From positions 26,726,001 through 26,790,000 of the forward strand of contig BSBM01000753.1 of NCBI GenBank assembly GCA_027924585.1: a DNA stretch of 64,000 bases, written 5' to 3'. The translations under genes were made by a program, and so were the position numbers. This document shows, piece after piece, positions 33,302-45,579 of the stretch; position 1 is the stretch's first letter, and each line of letters starts with the position of its first letter. Below the pieces are notes generated by a model. It ran no database searches and was not told where the DNA came from. It saw only the letters and a program-made list of their open reading frames with translations. The DNA comes from Larix kaempferi. Taxonomy: Eukaryota > Streptophyta > Pinopsida > Pinales > Pinaceae.

Positions 33302-34776
33302 TGGTGGCTTTCGGAAATGCCTACCCTTTTACATGTATTCATTCAAGAAGCTCACTTTAAATATCGACCAGAGAACGTACAAACTTCATAGGCACTCAAC
33401 ACTATATGTGCATAATGTTGAGAGAATATTTATCGTTGGGTGTTCAATGTGTTCTAAGGAATAGTGAAAAGTTGTTCTAAATGGAGTGAAATAACTGTGG
33501 ATCTATCACAATCGAAATCAACAAATGAACTTACTAAAATCATGAACCTATTTTATGAAAGCATTAATCTAGTTTATGAAAGCAGGAATTTACTCTATTT
33601 AAATCATTCACCTAATCTAAGAAATTCAAAGCAAATCATTCACCTAGTTTATGAAAGTAGGAATTTACTCTATTTAATGCATTCACCTAATATAAGAAAT
33701 TCAAAGCAAATCATTCACCTAGTTTATGAAAGCGAGAATTTACTCTATTTAAAGCATTCACCTAATCTAAGAAATTCAAAGCAAATCATTCACCTAGTTT
33801 ATGAAAGCAGGAATTTACTCTATTTAAAGCATTCATCTAATCTAAGAAATTCAAAGCAACATTGATCTAATTTATGAAATCCAAAGTAAATCTTATCTAG
33901 TTTAAGAGCATGAATCTAACCTAAGGAACCAGAGATCTATTTAATTGGAAATGGGAAGTCATCATTCAGGAGTATAAATCTGATCTAGTCAAAGAATACC
34001 GTATAAGAAGTGGAAATATATATCTAGAAATTACATTTATGGATGGTAGCTACATGACTATAGATGCTATACGCGGAACTACAAAAGAAATACGCTATGT
34101 GCAGAACTGAAATCTGCTATCAAATAAATGTTTAAAATAACCCACACGTATTTATCCTACAAATAAACAACAGAATGCATAAAAATATAGAAATAAAAGT
34201 ACACAACTCATTATCTACACACCAAGGGGGCCCTCCCAAATGCGCATCACAGGAGTGAAATGAAACTTATAAACTCACAAGTGGTAGGTAATGTTGGTTC
34301 TTCATAAAAAATCCATAGAATCCATCACAGTCATAGGAATTATAAACTGGATATCAGAACTGAGAAATACAGAGAATGGTTTTAAAAAATATGCATTAGG
34401 CTCCCTGCTACTCAGGTGCCTCTACTTATTACAATCCTTCAACCCTAGTTTCAACACTGGAAATCACGACCCGAATTCAGGGATTCTTTCCTACAAGTTA
34501 GGGGAAACAAGAGCATCGTGTCTCTTGTTATTTTTAACTGGAGCTTGGGTATTGTCATCCTTTGTATTTACCTGTGCTTTGCCCACATATATCCTCATTC
34601 ACTTGATTAGTAGATAAAATATGCTAAAACACAGAAATTGATAATTACTAAATCACATTGTTCAATTATCAATCAAATTGCATTCTTCCCTACATAAATG
34701 AATGTTTTTCTGATTGTTTCTTTGCTCATCTATGGCATAATGGAGTGTATGGAATACCTATATTATGGACTTATCA
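33302..34776 (-). repeat. 5' LTR of the Athila element
   Basis: This 1475-bp LTR matches 23502-24852. It is longer because it holds four 75-bp tandem units (33569-33862), partly offset by a loss of about 25 bp near 34070. The repeat array happens to be open in one plus-strand frame, producing a spurious repeat protein. Confidence 0.93.
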
Positions 34777-34781
34777 GTAAA

Positions 34782-34987
34782 AGTTCTCAAAGACTCAAAA
34801 TAAATTCCCCCCATGCCCTCACTGAACCATACCCACATCTGGAACTCGGTGAGCTGAGCAATCTTATGCGAAAGTCAATTGGTACATAATAGAAGGGAGA
34901 AATCATTTCCCCCTTTACTCAGCTACTAGGGAACATTACATTTCAACTGAATTGTAGAATAAAACCCTTCACCCTTCCCTCAACTCC
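34782..34987. other. Spacer between Athila and foldback element
   Basis: About 200 bases in which I see no recognisable feature. Confidence 0.4.
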
Positions 34988-36823
34988 AACCACTTATAGT
35001 ATGAAACGAGAACTTTATACTATGAACGAGAAATCTAGCCATAAAAGCGATGATTTTTGCAAAAAAAATACCAAAAACACCCCCCAAATAGAAAAGTGTT
35101 GATACTAGTATACATGTAATTTTTTTCAGGGTAAAAAATAGAGCCATGGCCTAAAAATCCCATACTCTTGTTTACAAAAACTTTAAAATCAACCCCTAAA
35201 TTGAACAAAAAAAATTCATCAAGAGATAAATTACAACTTTTTTGAAACTTGCATATTGGTTGAAATTTTCCTCCTTTAAATTCTTTAGCACACGGACAAA
35301 CTGTGGAAAGAGTGTTTTTTTCCGATCCATGCCATCAATTATCAAACCCATATACTTATGTGGAGCATCATAACACTTCTTGCGATGTTTGCACAACTTG
35401 TGTCGTTCATTTGATTGTTGATTGCAATGTTCTTGTAGTGCATTAAAAAAAAAATTAAACCTAAACCTAAAAAAAACTATATAAAAAACAATTTTAAAAA
35501 TTAAAACAAACTATATGAAAAAACAATTCAAACCAAACCCTTCCCCCTCCCCCCCTCCTCCCGCCGACCCCTTCCCCCACCTCGCCCTCTGCCTGCCCCT
35601 TCCCCCTCCTCCCTCCACTCCCTCCCTTCCCCCTGCTCCCCCTCTACCTCCCCCTTCCCCCTCCTCCCACCGCCAAGGCCCACGGAGGGAGAAAGGAGGA
35701 GGGGGGGGAGGAGGGGGAAGGGGGCGGCGGGAGGAGGTGGATGGGGAGGAGGGGGAGGAGGGGGAAGGGAGGGGGGCAGTAGGAGGAGGGGGAAGGGAGG
35801 GGTCAGAGGGGGAGAGGGGGAAGGGGGGGGGGAGGGAGGAGGTGGAAGGAGGATGGGGGAGGGAGGGTGAGCAAGCGCTCAGCTCGCTTGGGCGCCAAAG
35901 GGATGCCCCTCATGAGCGACATGATGCCTAGCATCGCGCCACTCCTGAGGGGGCGGCGGGAGGAAAGGGAAGGGGGATGCAGAGGGGGAGGCGGGGGAAG
36001 GGGTCGACGGGAGGAGGGGGGGAGGGGGGAGGGTTTGGTTTGAATTGTTTTTTTATATAATTTGTTTTAATTTATTTTTTTTAAATTGTTTTTTATATAG
36101 TTTTTTTTTGGGTTTAGGTTTTAATTTGTTTTTTATATAGTTTTTGTTTTGGGTTTAGGTTTTTAATTTTTTTTTTGGTTTCAATTTTTTTAAATTTTTT
36201 TTTTTTTTTTTATATAGTTTTTGTTTTGGGTTTAATTTTTAAATTTTTTTTATATAGTTTTTGTTTTGGGTTTAGGTTTTAATTTTTTTTATATATATAG
36301 TGTTTGTTTTACATTTAGTTTTTTTTTTTTTTAATTTGTTTGCAAAAAATTCTATATATAATGTTTTTCATATGTTTTTTACAAATATATGGTATAGTTT
36401 TTCTTGAATTTATGTGAATCATCACTTTTCTTAAAGAAATATGAAATAGTATCAGTTTTATACAAAAAATCTTGGAAATTCATTGAAAATGGTTTTAAAT
36501 GTCTTTATTTTATGAAATTTTTACAATTTTGTCAATAAAAATGTCTTATTTTATAGAAAAAATTGCAAAATGAATATGTTTTTCATTATAAATTGCTTAT
36601 AAATGTATGTTATTTTGTTAAATTTCTAAACACACACTTGAAAATAGAAATAAAAAATATTTTACAACAAAGGTAATTCAAAGGCCCGAAAAAAATGCCT
36701 CAAAATGAAAATGTGTGGTACTGGTATCAACCCTTTTTGAAACGGAGCTAAAAATAGCTACTAAAATTAGGAGAGAGAAAAACAAGAACTGTGTCGAGTT
36801 CTCATTTCATAGTATAAGTGGTT
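34988..36823. mobile_element. Foldback element with terminal inverted repeats and GC-rich hairpin core
   Basis: The outer 26 bases (34988-35013 and 36798-36823) are inverted copies matching at 24 of 26. A second inverted match starts gttgata at 35098 and at its complement near 36730. The inner arms about 35455-35620 and 35950-36125 pair almost base for base: an AT-rich part (acctaaac...aactatat), then caattcaaaccaaaccc, then C-rich on the left and G-rich on the right. A loop near 35870-35950 (agcaagcgctcagctcg...) is less repetitive. No transposase and no clear target-site duplication are seen, so the class is unknown. Confidence 0.75.
36060..36330 (+). repeat. Tandem T-rich repeats in the right arm of the foldback element
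   Basis: Units built on tttttatatagtttttgttt followed by tgggtttaggttttaa recur about five times. The left arm has only about one complementary unit, so the array grew on one side. Confidence 0.75.
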
Positions 36824-38129
36824 ATGCCGCAAAGAGCCAAAATGAGTGACATTTAAAGCCAAATTGCGAAGAAACTAGAAAATTCAAGGATCTTGAGGGT
36901 CAACATTGGAATGATAATTGGAGGATTAGGATGAGTCAACTGCTGAATAGTACAACTTTCATTTGTCGTAGGATGACAAAATTAATCACCGGGTAAAAAC
37001 CAACTCTCGTCACCACGTTGTCGATGCTGAGCTCCAAACCCGAGGTTGACGACACAGAATCAATGGCCAATGGACGACGAGATAGTTCCAAATTTCTTAA
37101 AATACTATTTAATGTAAAAAGACCCCAAACGGTGCAAACTTTGTAAACTTTGCAAAATCAAACCCAAAAAGCCTCCAGAACAAACCACTAAAGCGTTCTC
37201 TTAATATCCGTTGCATATGCAAGGACATAATAGATAAAAAAATTCAATATCTAAATATAAATCACAATTTTAGGTTTTTAAATTCCTTTGACCAAGTAAC
37301 CATTTTAAGATTTTTAATTCCTTCACATTAAATACATCTCAAATTAAAATAACTCTATGCAAATACAAAACTCTAAAAAGAAGATTATTCTATCATTTAT
37401 TTATTTCTAGTTTATTTAGAAATTTTGAATGTTTCTAGGTTTCTCTTAGTTAATAAATACGAGAATTCTATCATATCCTTATTTATTTCTTTGTTTTTAA
37501 TATTTCTTAGTATTTTTTATTCTTTTAATATTTCTTATTTTCTTTCTCTCATTAGTGATTAATGTTGAATCGTGAAAGACGTGATTTCATATTACGTCGG
37601 AGGCTCATGCATAGTTTTATTTGAGAATTCCTTTAAAATGGTTTTAAATTTTTTCACCTCAATGAGTTAAGTTGGACTCTAAAGCATACTTTTATTTGAG
37701 ATTTGTGTAGCTCATCTTTCAAAATTAATTGTTTTTTTTTTTTTATAACTTAATTAAATATTATATTTAAAAAATTAGGTTTTATATAAAAGTGTGTTCC
37801 CTAAAAGGGTAAATAAAAACAAATTTGGCATATTGATCATAAAAAAATTCCACTTCAAGATAGTGCAAGTCAAAATTGTAGACTTAATGGCAATCATCAA
37901 AAAAAGCTTAAAACATAGCAAACTCAAAAGTGAAATAATTTTTAATTGCAAAGTTTGATTGATATGAAAATTGTCATTCGTTTAGAAGAGACCTTTACAA
38001 CTAGTTAGGTTTTGACAATCGCCTTTGCAATCAACACCAGGTGGCTAGGGTTCATGGAAAAAAAATGATTCAAAATCCAATGGAAAGATAAACTAGAGGA
38101 AAATATAATGATAATATTTTTATGACATT
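36824..38129. other. AT-rich region without recognised genes
   Basis: I see no coding similarity or repeat boundary here. It may hold the decayed 5' LTR and leader of the chromovirus that follows, but neither a primer site nor a match to the 3' LTR start at 44141 is visible. Confidence 0.4.
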
Positions 38130-38689
38130 TAATGATAAATTTTGAAAGTTTGGTAATCTAGACCACATATGTATTCCCAATTTTATCCCTAATTGTCCTA
38201 ACAATATGACCAACCTTCATGGACATAGGTAATAAATCAAATGTTATTGTGAACAAAACATTTGAAGACTCGTCCATGACACATGAAGAGAATAGAAAAT
38301 TGCAATTTCTCTTATCCAAATTGGAAAGAAGAATCACAACTATGCAAAATACAATGACTAAGAAAGTTAACCGCCAAGCATATAAAAAGTTAACATACTT
38401 TCAAAAGTTGTAAGATACTAATTAATGGACTCTTGAAGTGAATTTAGAAAAACTCAAGACCTAAATGTTAGAAGAGATTCAAAAAACTATGATCTTAAAT
38501 GTTAGAAGAGATTAAAAAAACTATGATGGGGAATTGGGAAACTAACATATCTCTCCAACACAATTTCTCCTCCTCATGAAGAGCATAAGGGTGACTTATC
38601 GACACAACAACATAATAAAAAGATCAAGTCCTAGTCAATGGAGTGTTAATCATGGATATATAAAATCATGACTTCAGATCTAAACCAAG

Positions 38690-39750
38690 GAACACATTTC
38701 ATTCACAATATATATATTAGGAAGTTTGATGTCAATGATCCCATGACATTGATATTCCAAATGGAATCTTTTTTTTATATATAGAAAGTGCTAACTCTAC
38801 AAAAAATAATTATTGTATCTTTCTTTTTAGACCTAATCAATTTGTGTGGTAGCAATGGCTTTATGAATGCAAAAGGAACTCTATTGTCTCTTGGTCCATT
38901 ATTATGGATGAATTGCTATTGCATTGTGAAGTTAGTACATGAAGAACACCTTATTTAGTTAATTGACAAATATCAAGCAAATACGTTAATTTATAGAGTG
39001 CATTCAACAATTTAAAAAGTTCATCCTATGAGTGCATGATATTCTAGAAGATAAATTGTTGGATATATTTATGTGTGGATTAAAAGATAGCATCTACCAT
39101 GAGTTACATTTGTGTGATCCCATATCATTGGATAACGATATCAACATGACAAAGAGATTTGAAACTAAAAGTGCGCTTACTAGAAGGGTTTCCACTTACA
39201 CCTATAGAGATTGGAATGTTCCTACCACCATCTTACAAGGTTGACACCTTAGCAAATGGATGAAAAAAAGGGCTAAGAGCACATTTTTAAATGGTAATAG
39301 TAACTACATTAATGGAAATAAGTGTGGAAAAAAATATATTTCACATATATTGTAAAGAGGAAGAGGAACACGACCTAGAACCATCTCAAGATCCAGAACA
39401 AAAGGATCCTATTCACACCATATCTCGAGATTCTTTGGTTTCCATTAGCACTTTGAAAGTTCTCATTGCCTCTTAAGGTAGAGGGATATATTAAAACAAT
39501 AAAAATGGTAATAATGTTATTAATGATCTTAGCACCCATAATTCCATTAACCACAAATTAACAAATATTTTATATTTCTTTATATGCCCAACATTTGAGT
39601 TTCAAGTAAATATTGCACATGGAGATTCCATAAATTGTTTAAGGAAATGTCATAGTATCAATATCATTATGGGGTGGAAAATACACTAATCTCAATCCCA
39701 GTGGGTGGTGTTTATGTGGTCTTAGGATTATAATGGATAAGAACATTAGG
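38690..39750 (+). pseudogene. gag and protease remnants of the degenerate chromovirus
   Basis: Gag fragments read KFDVNDPMTLIFQMESFF, then ILEDKLLDIFMCGLKDSIYH (39032-39244), a gag core C-terminus. Protease fragments read HTISRDSLVSISTLKVL, then STHNSINHKLTNILYFFICP, with VGGVYVVLGL at its end. The active-site Asp-Ser-Gly is not recognisable. Many stops and frameshifts are present. An open stretch at 38219-38413 may be the gag N-terminus. Confidence 0.65.
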
Positions 39751-39800
39751 AACAAGAATCATGACTTTTTTTAAAAAATCATGAGATTTTTCTCTGAAGG

Positions 39801-40756
39801 TGTTTTGGGAAATTAATCCCTAGCCAACCTTTTGGGCTAAGTTACCATAGAGTGGTGACCATAAAAAAGTCAAACAATCCTACCAATAAATGCAATCTAA
39901 ATCAAAGTACAGTTCAAGCATATATAAGAAAACATGGATATATTTCCTACCTCGGGTCCAGCGTTTGTAGAAGGTCCCTCTTCTCAACTTTGCTAAAAAT
40001 GTATCTTTAATAATCTGCAATCATAAACATGGACATAGATACAAGTAGACAGCTACAAATATAATGATTCAATTGCAAATGAATTGTTGAATTGACAAGA
40101 TAATAAAGAGCAATAAATTAACACATTACTGGACAGGAAAGAGAATTCTTTATATAAAAAAACAACAACATATAATATAGATTTCTCTTGCTCTAGGATG
40201 CAACACTGTTCCCAAACTGATTGTTGATCTCCTCCGTCCTAGGACACACACATACACACCTATTTAATACTCCAAAGGAAATCCCAAAGAAAACAATCAG
40301 ATAGTTTCTTGGCAAGAAAGAAATAGAGAATGTAGGAAATGCAGGTTTCCATATATGGGTGTTTTAATTGCAGACCTAGGAAAATAGGGTTTATGGATTC
40401 AATATGTAAAAGAGCAGCATAAGGGTGCTTTTTCTTTCTTCTCCCCTCCTTATCATGCTTACTCTTGACTCTTTTATACTTTTGAGGAGGAATTTAGGGA
40501 ATTTCAATTAGTTATTTACGGAAAAAGAACGGGTAAAGAATCGTAAAATTGTTTTCACATTTCTTTTTTTTTAGTTTTTACCTTCAAAATAGGAGGTATG
40601 CGACCTAGACACTATAGAGTCGCATGTACGTGGGCTAGCCATGTATAGGTCGCATCCCTTTAGAATTAGTATTTTTGAAGGTTTGACCAATAAGGGATAA
40701 TGGGGATTGAACCATAATAGGATAAAGGAGTCTTCAATGATGTAAATCAGCTAACA
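39801..40756 (-). repeat. Solo LTR of the Tat family
   Basis: The stretch runs TGTTTTGGG...CAGCTAACA on the plus strand. It interrupts the protease-RT linker, and linker sequence resumes before 41000 (IPKGLPPTREHDHAI). It resembles the Tat 5' LTR 22343-23380 along its length. Flanking gaagg (39796-39800) and aaagg (40757-40761) fit a target-site duplication with one change. Unequal recombination between LTRs is the usual origin. Confidence 0.65.
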
Positions 40757-40989
40757 AAAGGCATGTTGCAGAGATGTGGCAAATAATGCTATAATAGAAG
40801 GAAAGGAAATTAAACTCAAGAGTATTCAACGCAGACCATACAAGGTAGCAAGCTTCAAAAATATGACAAAAATAATGAAAAATGGACATCAAATAGTCAT
40901 TTCACAAATGTTCTCACTCAATATCTAATAATATAATCTCTCTTTTCCCAAGGATGTTCAAAATTTTATTGATAATTCAACGATATTTA

Positions 40990-42760
40990 TCGATATTCCA
41001 AAGGTCTTCCTCCTACTCGAGAGCATGATCATGCTATTAAACAAATTCTAGGGATCCTCGCTTTTATCAGTTGTCTTTACATGCATCCCTATATCTAGGA
41101 GAGTGATATTGAATGCATGGTCCAAGGCATGCTAGAGGAGCATCATTCAAACAAGCCTAAGTGATTTATCTTCTCTAATGGTTATGGTCCACAAAATCAA
41201 TTCTTCAAGGTATGTGTGTCTAGTTCACTAATAAAGCATAATTCTTACTATTAAATATATGTTTCTTATTCTTCTCATTGATGAATTCCACAAAGAATTT
41301 TTATTTACCAATTTGGATCCCTATTTGGGATATTGTCATATTAGGTTAAGGGATCAAGAATACATTCTCAAAACAATTTTTTTAACTAGTAAAGGTTATT
41401 GTAAGTTTTTGGAAATAACATTTGGCCTTACTAGTGCACCCTCCATATTTCAAATCTTGATAAAGTCTATTTTCAATCCCTTTCTCTGAATTTGTGTTTA
41501 TATTTTTTTATCTTATACTAATTAACAACAAATATTGAGAAAATAATGTACAACCTACTTATAAGGTCTTGCAATTGTTAGAGAAACAACAATTATATGC
41601 TAATCATTCCAAGTGTGCCTTAAAAGTCAAAGAAGTGCGATGTTTGAGGCTTATTGTTTCTCAAGACATAACCCTAAAAATTTAAAGTTATGGTAAAATA
41701 GCCAATTCCTAAATCGTAAAAAATATCAAGGAATTGTTAGGATTGACAATTCCATAAACAACGTTTAGAACACATGAAGGATATTCTAAGTTTTATGGAA
41801 ATGATGTTTGGCCTTACTAATGCACACTTAATATTTAAAAGCTTTATGAAGTCTATTTTCAAGCCCTTTCTTTATACGCTTGTCGGTATTGTTTGACATT
41901 ATATTAATTAACAAAAAATATTGGGAAGATCATGTACAACCTAATTTATAAGGTCTTGAAATTGTTGGAGGAACATCAATTATATGCTAAGCATTCCAAG
42001 TGTGGTTCTAAGGTTAAAGAAGTAGGGTATTTGATTCTTATTAATAATTGAGGTGGACCCTAAAAACTTTTAAGCTATGGTAAAATAGACAATTCATAAA
42101 ACCTTAAAGAATAACAAGGAATATTTAGGATTGATGGTTTATTACTACAAGTTTGTTACAAACTATAGTCTAATAGTAACACCTATAGCATCATTGAAAG
42201 AAGGATTCATTTTCTTAGACTCAAGAAGCAATCCATGCTTTTGAGAAACCTAAGGAGTCTATGTGTAGCACTCCAATATTGGCCATGCCTAACTTCACAA
42301 AAAAAATTATTTCAGAGTGTGATGCCTTATGGAATAACAATGGCAAAACTTTAATCTAGGAATGAAGGCCCCTTTCCTTCAAAAGATATGAACTTAAAGG
42401 AAATATTGACCATACTACTTGTAGTTAGGAAATGAAATCCTTCCCTAATTGGAAGAAACTTTAAGGTAAAAACATATCTTTATAGTACATTCTTAGTTAA
42501 ATATTGGAACAAAGAGTCTTCAAAGGAGAAACAAAAGTGAGTCACCAATATGTTAAGTTATAAATTTGAAATTATTATACAAAAATTGGAAACTGATTTA
42601 GTGGTTGATATGATTTTAAGGAAAGAAGAGGACACTAAATCCTTACTTTGTGCTATGTTTATTTGGCAATTTGATTGGGTTAAAGAAGCAGGGGTAGAAA
42701 TACAAACAAGACCAAATTACATGGAATTTATTCAACAACTAAAATAGGACCCTAGTGCAA
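40990..42760 (+). pseudogene. RT and RNase H remnants with an internal ~385-bp tandem duplication
   Basis: Upstream is GLPPTREHDHAIKQI. The palm region reads LLIDEFHKEFLFTNLDPYLG, YCHIRLRDQEYILKTIF and GYCKFLEITFGLTSAPSIFQ. The YxDD position falls in degraded sequence. Bases about 41375-41760 are repeated at about 41761-42145 with scattered differences (offset 385-387), so the segment from FGLT to the thumb occurs twice. RNase H remnants include KFEIIIQKLETDLVVDMILR. Confidence 0.72.
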
Positions 42761-42899
42761 CATACAATTTTGTGTAAGAATGGTTAAGTTTGGTATAAGG
42801 ATCACCAATATTCATGTAAGTAATCCCAACTCAAATAGAAGTTCCCTTTTTAACTTCATACTTCTCTTATAAGTGGACACTTAGTATTTCCCAAAACTT

Positions 42900-43960
42900 A
42901 AACTTATCACATAATCAAGCAAGATATTTTCTACTGAGGCCATAAAATTGGTGTTCAAAATTTTATGGAAATGTGTTCGATTCCTCAAAAATAGGAAAAG
43001 AGATATGATCAAGGTATTTGGTCTTATAGAACCCTCAATCATACCAAGTTATTCTTGGGAAGAGACCTTAATTGATTTTATCACATATCTACCCAAGTTT
43101 GAAGGAAAAAATTCATCATGGAGGTGGTTGATTGAATCACAAATTATGATAATATTATATCATTTTTATCAACATTCTAAAGCAAGTACAATAGCTGCAA
43201 CATTCATGAAAATAATTCAAAATCTATATGGAAATCCAAAGATTATTATAAGTAACAAAAATCCAAGTTTCACTGGTAATTTTTGGATTAACTTGTATTT
43301 TTGTTTGGTACTCAACTTGCTCTTGGATTATCATATCACCCCTAATTTGATGGGGTAAATGATAGTGTGAATAAATGTTTGGAGTATCGTGTCAATTTAT
43401 TTTCATCTAATAAAAAATCACAATAGGTCAAGTGGTTAACTTTGACAAAATGGTTGTACAACATGTCCTTCCGTACTTCATCCAAAATGTATCTATTTAT
43501 GTCACTCTAAGGGTATCATCCTCCATCCATCACATAACTTCTGAAAGAGAAACCTAAGGTTCAATTGGTGTAGGATCATATCTATAACCAATAGGAGGTT
43601 ATTCAACTATTAAAGGACAACTTGTCTATCACAAAAAATAGGATGAGGCAACATGAATATCAACATTGCAATGAAAGGCACTTTGATATGTGGGAAAGGG
43701 TATTTATGAGGATATAACCGTTAACAAATGGATGTCCCTCAAACAAAAAAAGAAGGAAAATAAATTAGCATCTAAGTACTATGGTCTATATAGGGGGTTA
43801 GGGATTGGTAGTAGGGATTCAATATTGGAGTTACCTCTCTCTTCATGTGCCCATTTAGTTTTCCATGTTTCCTATTTAAATAAGACAATTGGTGGAAACA
43901 AGAGAGTACAATTCTTCCATAGATCAATGAAAAGGATAAAATCATAAATTGGCATCAAAT
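42900..43960 (+). pseudogene. Integrase remnant of the degenerate chromovirus
   Basis: The open stretch 42948-43358 reads IPSYSWEETLIDFITYLPKF, ASTIAATFMKIIQNLYGNPK and IIISNKNPSFTGNFWINLYF. The second catalytic Asp is replaced (SNKNP where SDRDP is usual) and the first Asp region is lost. The C-terminal part (43690-43947) reads LASKYYGLYRGLGIGSRDSI and AHLVFHVSYLNKTIGG. Confidence 0.75.
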
Positions 43961-44068
43961 AGCCATTCAACCATATATTAAGCATCTAAGAACCATATAA
44001 ATTATTCGATACTTCAGCAAGCGGAAGAACTTGTTAACAAAATATGCAACTTTGGAATATTATTTTTT

Positions 44069-44069
<1 letters not shown>

Positions 44070-44100
<31 letters not shown>
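44070..44100. repeat. TA microsatellite
   Basis: About 15 TA dinucleotides occur between integrase and the polypurine tract of the degenerate element. Confidence 0.9.
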
Positions 44101-44102
<2 letters not shown>

Positions 44103-44359
44103 CAACATTAATAATAATTCTTGTTTAAAGGGGAGGTGCATGTTAATCCTTCAATTTATTCTCTCATTGTTATTATTAGGATGAGTTCTAACCCTAGTCA
44201 TCTCTTATATATGCATTAAGGAGACTCGTTTGTTATGAATTTGGAATATATATTAAAAAATGGGGTATCCCTTTCAAAGGTGATTCTTATTCATTCAATT
44301 ATCCATCTCAATTAGGCATGGAATTAGTGAATTTGTTTTTATTTATGCTTATTTGGTTA

Positions 44360-44364
44360 TTTGG
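44360..44364. other. Target-site duplication, left copy
   Basis: The five bases tttgg directly precede the LTR at 44365 and are repeated at 51196-51200. Confidence 0.9.
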
Positions 44365-45465
44365 TGATGCAGGGGCATCTTGTAGAGACAGCCATGTGAG
44401 CGTTTCGACACACATTGCAGCTCAAGGTTGAATCAAGGGAACCTGAATCTAAGAAGGAGCTTACTCGAATATCTTGATAATAGTATGTTTTCAGTTATAG
44501 AATGGTAGTTAGAAATAATTGGCTAATTTTAGCTCCCTGCGAGGAGACTAAGCCACCTAGATAGATTGTTGCAAGATTTTAGGAAGTAGTTACTTAAAAT
44601 TAGAAAGCAACCTTTTAGCTGGGCAAGTAGAGCTGGAGAATGGCATTTCTGGGCATCGATTTTTGTAACTCCCAGTTAGAGAGGAATTGGAAGAGTTTTT
44701 TCTGTCATAATAAAAGAAAGAAAGCAATATGTGAAAGCCTGTTAATTAATAAAAAGAAGAAAATTGAGAGTTTGGGGGTGATTTTTGTATGAATCACTCG
44801 AGCTTGAATGGATGGCTTCTTCTGTTGTTTCCTTCATTTCCTGAGCTCACTGTAACCCTGTTGTTTGCAGTTTGGAGGGCGTTTTAGTTATTCACCACCA
44901 GAACTCCACGAATTACAGTCAACTGGTCCATTTCAGTAGAACTAGGCATAGGACCCTACCATTTATTATGTAATGCCTGAGACGGCCCAATAAGGCAGGG
45001 TTGAGTCAAAATCCACCATAGAATACCTCTATTGTTAAAATATGGAAGGAATAAACGTTTTCTCAGTCGCAGGTGCAGGGGCAATACTCATATGAACAAA
45101 AAAAACGAATTGCTTTAGGGATCCAAAACATGAACGAGTCTCCAGATAAGAGTGGGGTGAATCCCTTGTGATAGGCGTTGAAGAATTCAACGATTTCATC
45201 CACCTTACATCGAAAACTGAGGAACACCAGTGAAAAAAAAAATTGAAGGAGAAGGCGTGACCCACTATTACGACCTGGGCATAGGGACAGAGTCCTTTGA
45301 GAAGTAGCTAATATTCGATTTGGGTAACTGAATCTTAATAAAGGGGGTTCAGACACAGAAGTCGGAGGCCTTAGATAGTATTTCCAACCTTCAATAGAGC
45401 TGAGAAGACTCACGTAGCTCGTGTAGTGATAAATTCCCACAGGTTCATACCATTCCCCTGCACCA
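44365..45465 (+). repeat. 5' LTR of the 44365 element
   Basis: The 1101-bp LTR has TGATGCAGGGG...CCTGCACCA ends and matches 50095-51195. The terminal tgatgcagggg and cccctgcacca are themselves nearly complementary, an imperfect terminal inverted repeat. Minus-strand open stretches inside both LTRs are not genes. Confidence 0.95.
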
Positions 45466-45469
45466 ATTT

Positions 45470-45481
45470 TGGTATCAGAGC
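45470..45481 (+). other. Primer-binding site (initiator tRNA-Met)
   Basis: The sequence tggtatcagagc lies four bases after the 5' LTR. Confidence 0.92.
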
Positions 45482-45579
45482 AGAAGATTTGCTCAGTAAA
45501 ATAAGGAAAGGACATGGCTTTCCGTGTTGGTAGAGCTCGGGGTTGTGGCAGAGGAAGATCAACATAAAATACAGAGGTC

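Larger units (their letters stand above)
23502..34776 (-). mobile_element. Athila-type Gypsy element (minus strand), full-length structure
   Basis: LTRs at 23502-24852 and 33302-34776 flank an 8.4-kb interior read on the minus strand: Asp-type primer site, gag, protease, RT, RNase H, integrase, then a further reading region. Flanks gtaac (23497-23501) and gtaaa (34777-34781) fit a 5-bp target-site duplication with one change. All genes are broken and key residues are lost. Confidence 0.92.
38130..44364 (+). mobile_element. Very degenerate chromovirus (Ty3/Gypsy), interior and start of 3' LTR
   Basis: Plus-strand remnants in correct order are gag (38690-39240), protease (39300-39750), RT (41000-42150), RNase H (42150-42760), integrase (42900-43960), a polypurine tract (taaaggggaggtgca, 44126-44140) and the start of a 3' LTR (TGTTAATCC, 44141). 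It is broken by a solo LTR at 39801-40756, and its 3' LTR is cut at 44364 by a younger Gypsy element. Sequence after that element (from 51201) may continue the LTR. Confidence 0.78.

Noticed and set aside
33464-33865. Open frame encoding a repeat protein with 25-residue units
   Set aside because: It lies wholly inside an LTR and reflects 75-bp tandem DNA units whose length is a multiple of three. The other LTR has the same DNA with stops.
35515-35931. Pro-rich then Gly/Glu-rich open frame
   Set aside because: It is a by-product of C-rich and G-rich arms of the foldback element, which rarely contain stop codons.
36060-36330. Telomere-like gggtttagg words
   Set aside because: Single words are spaced within a T-rich repeat. 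There is no run of the plant telomere heptamer.
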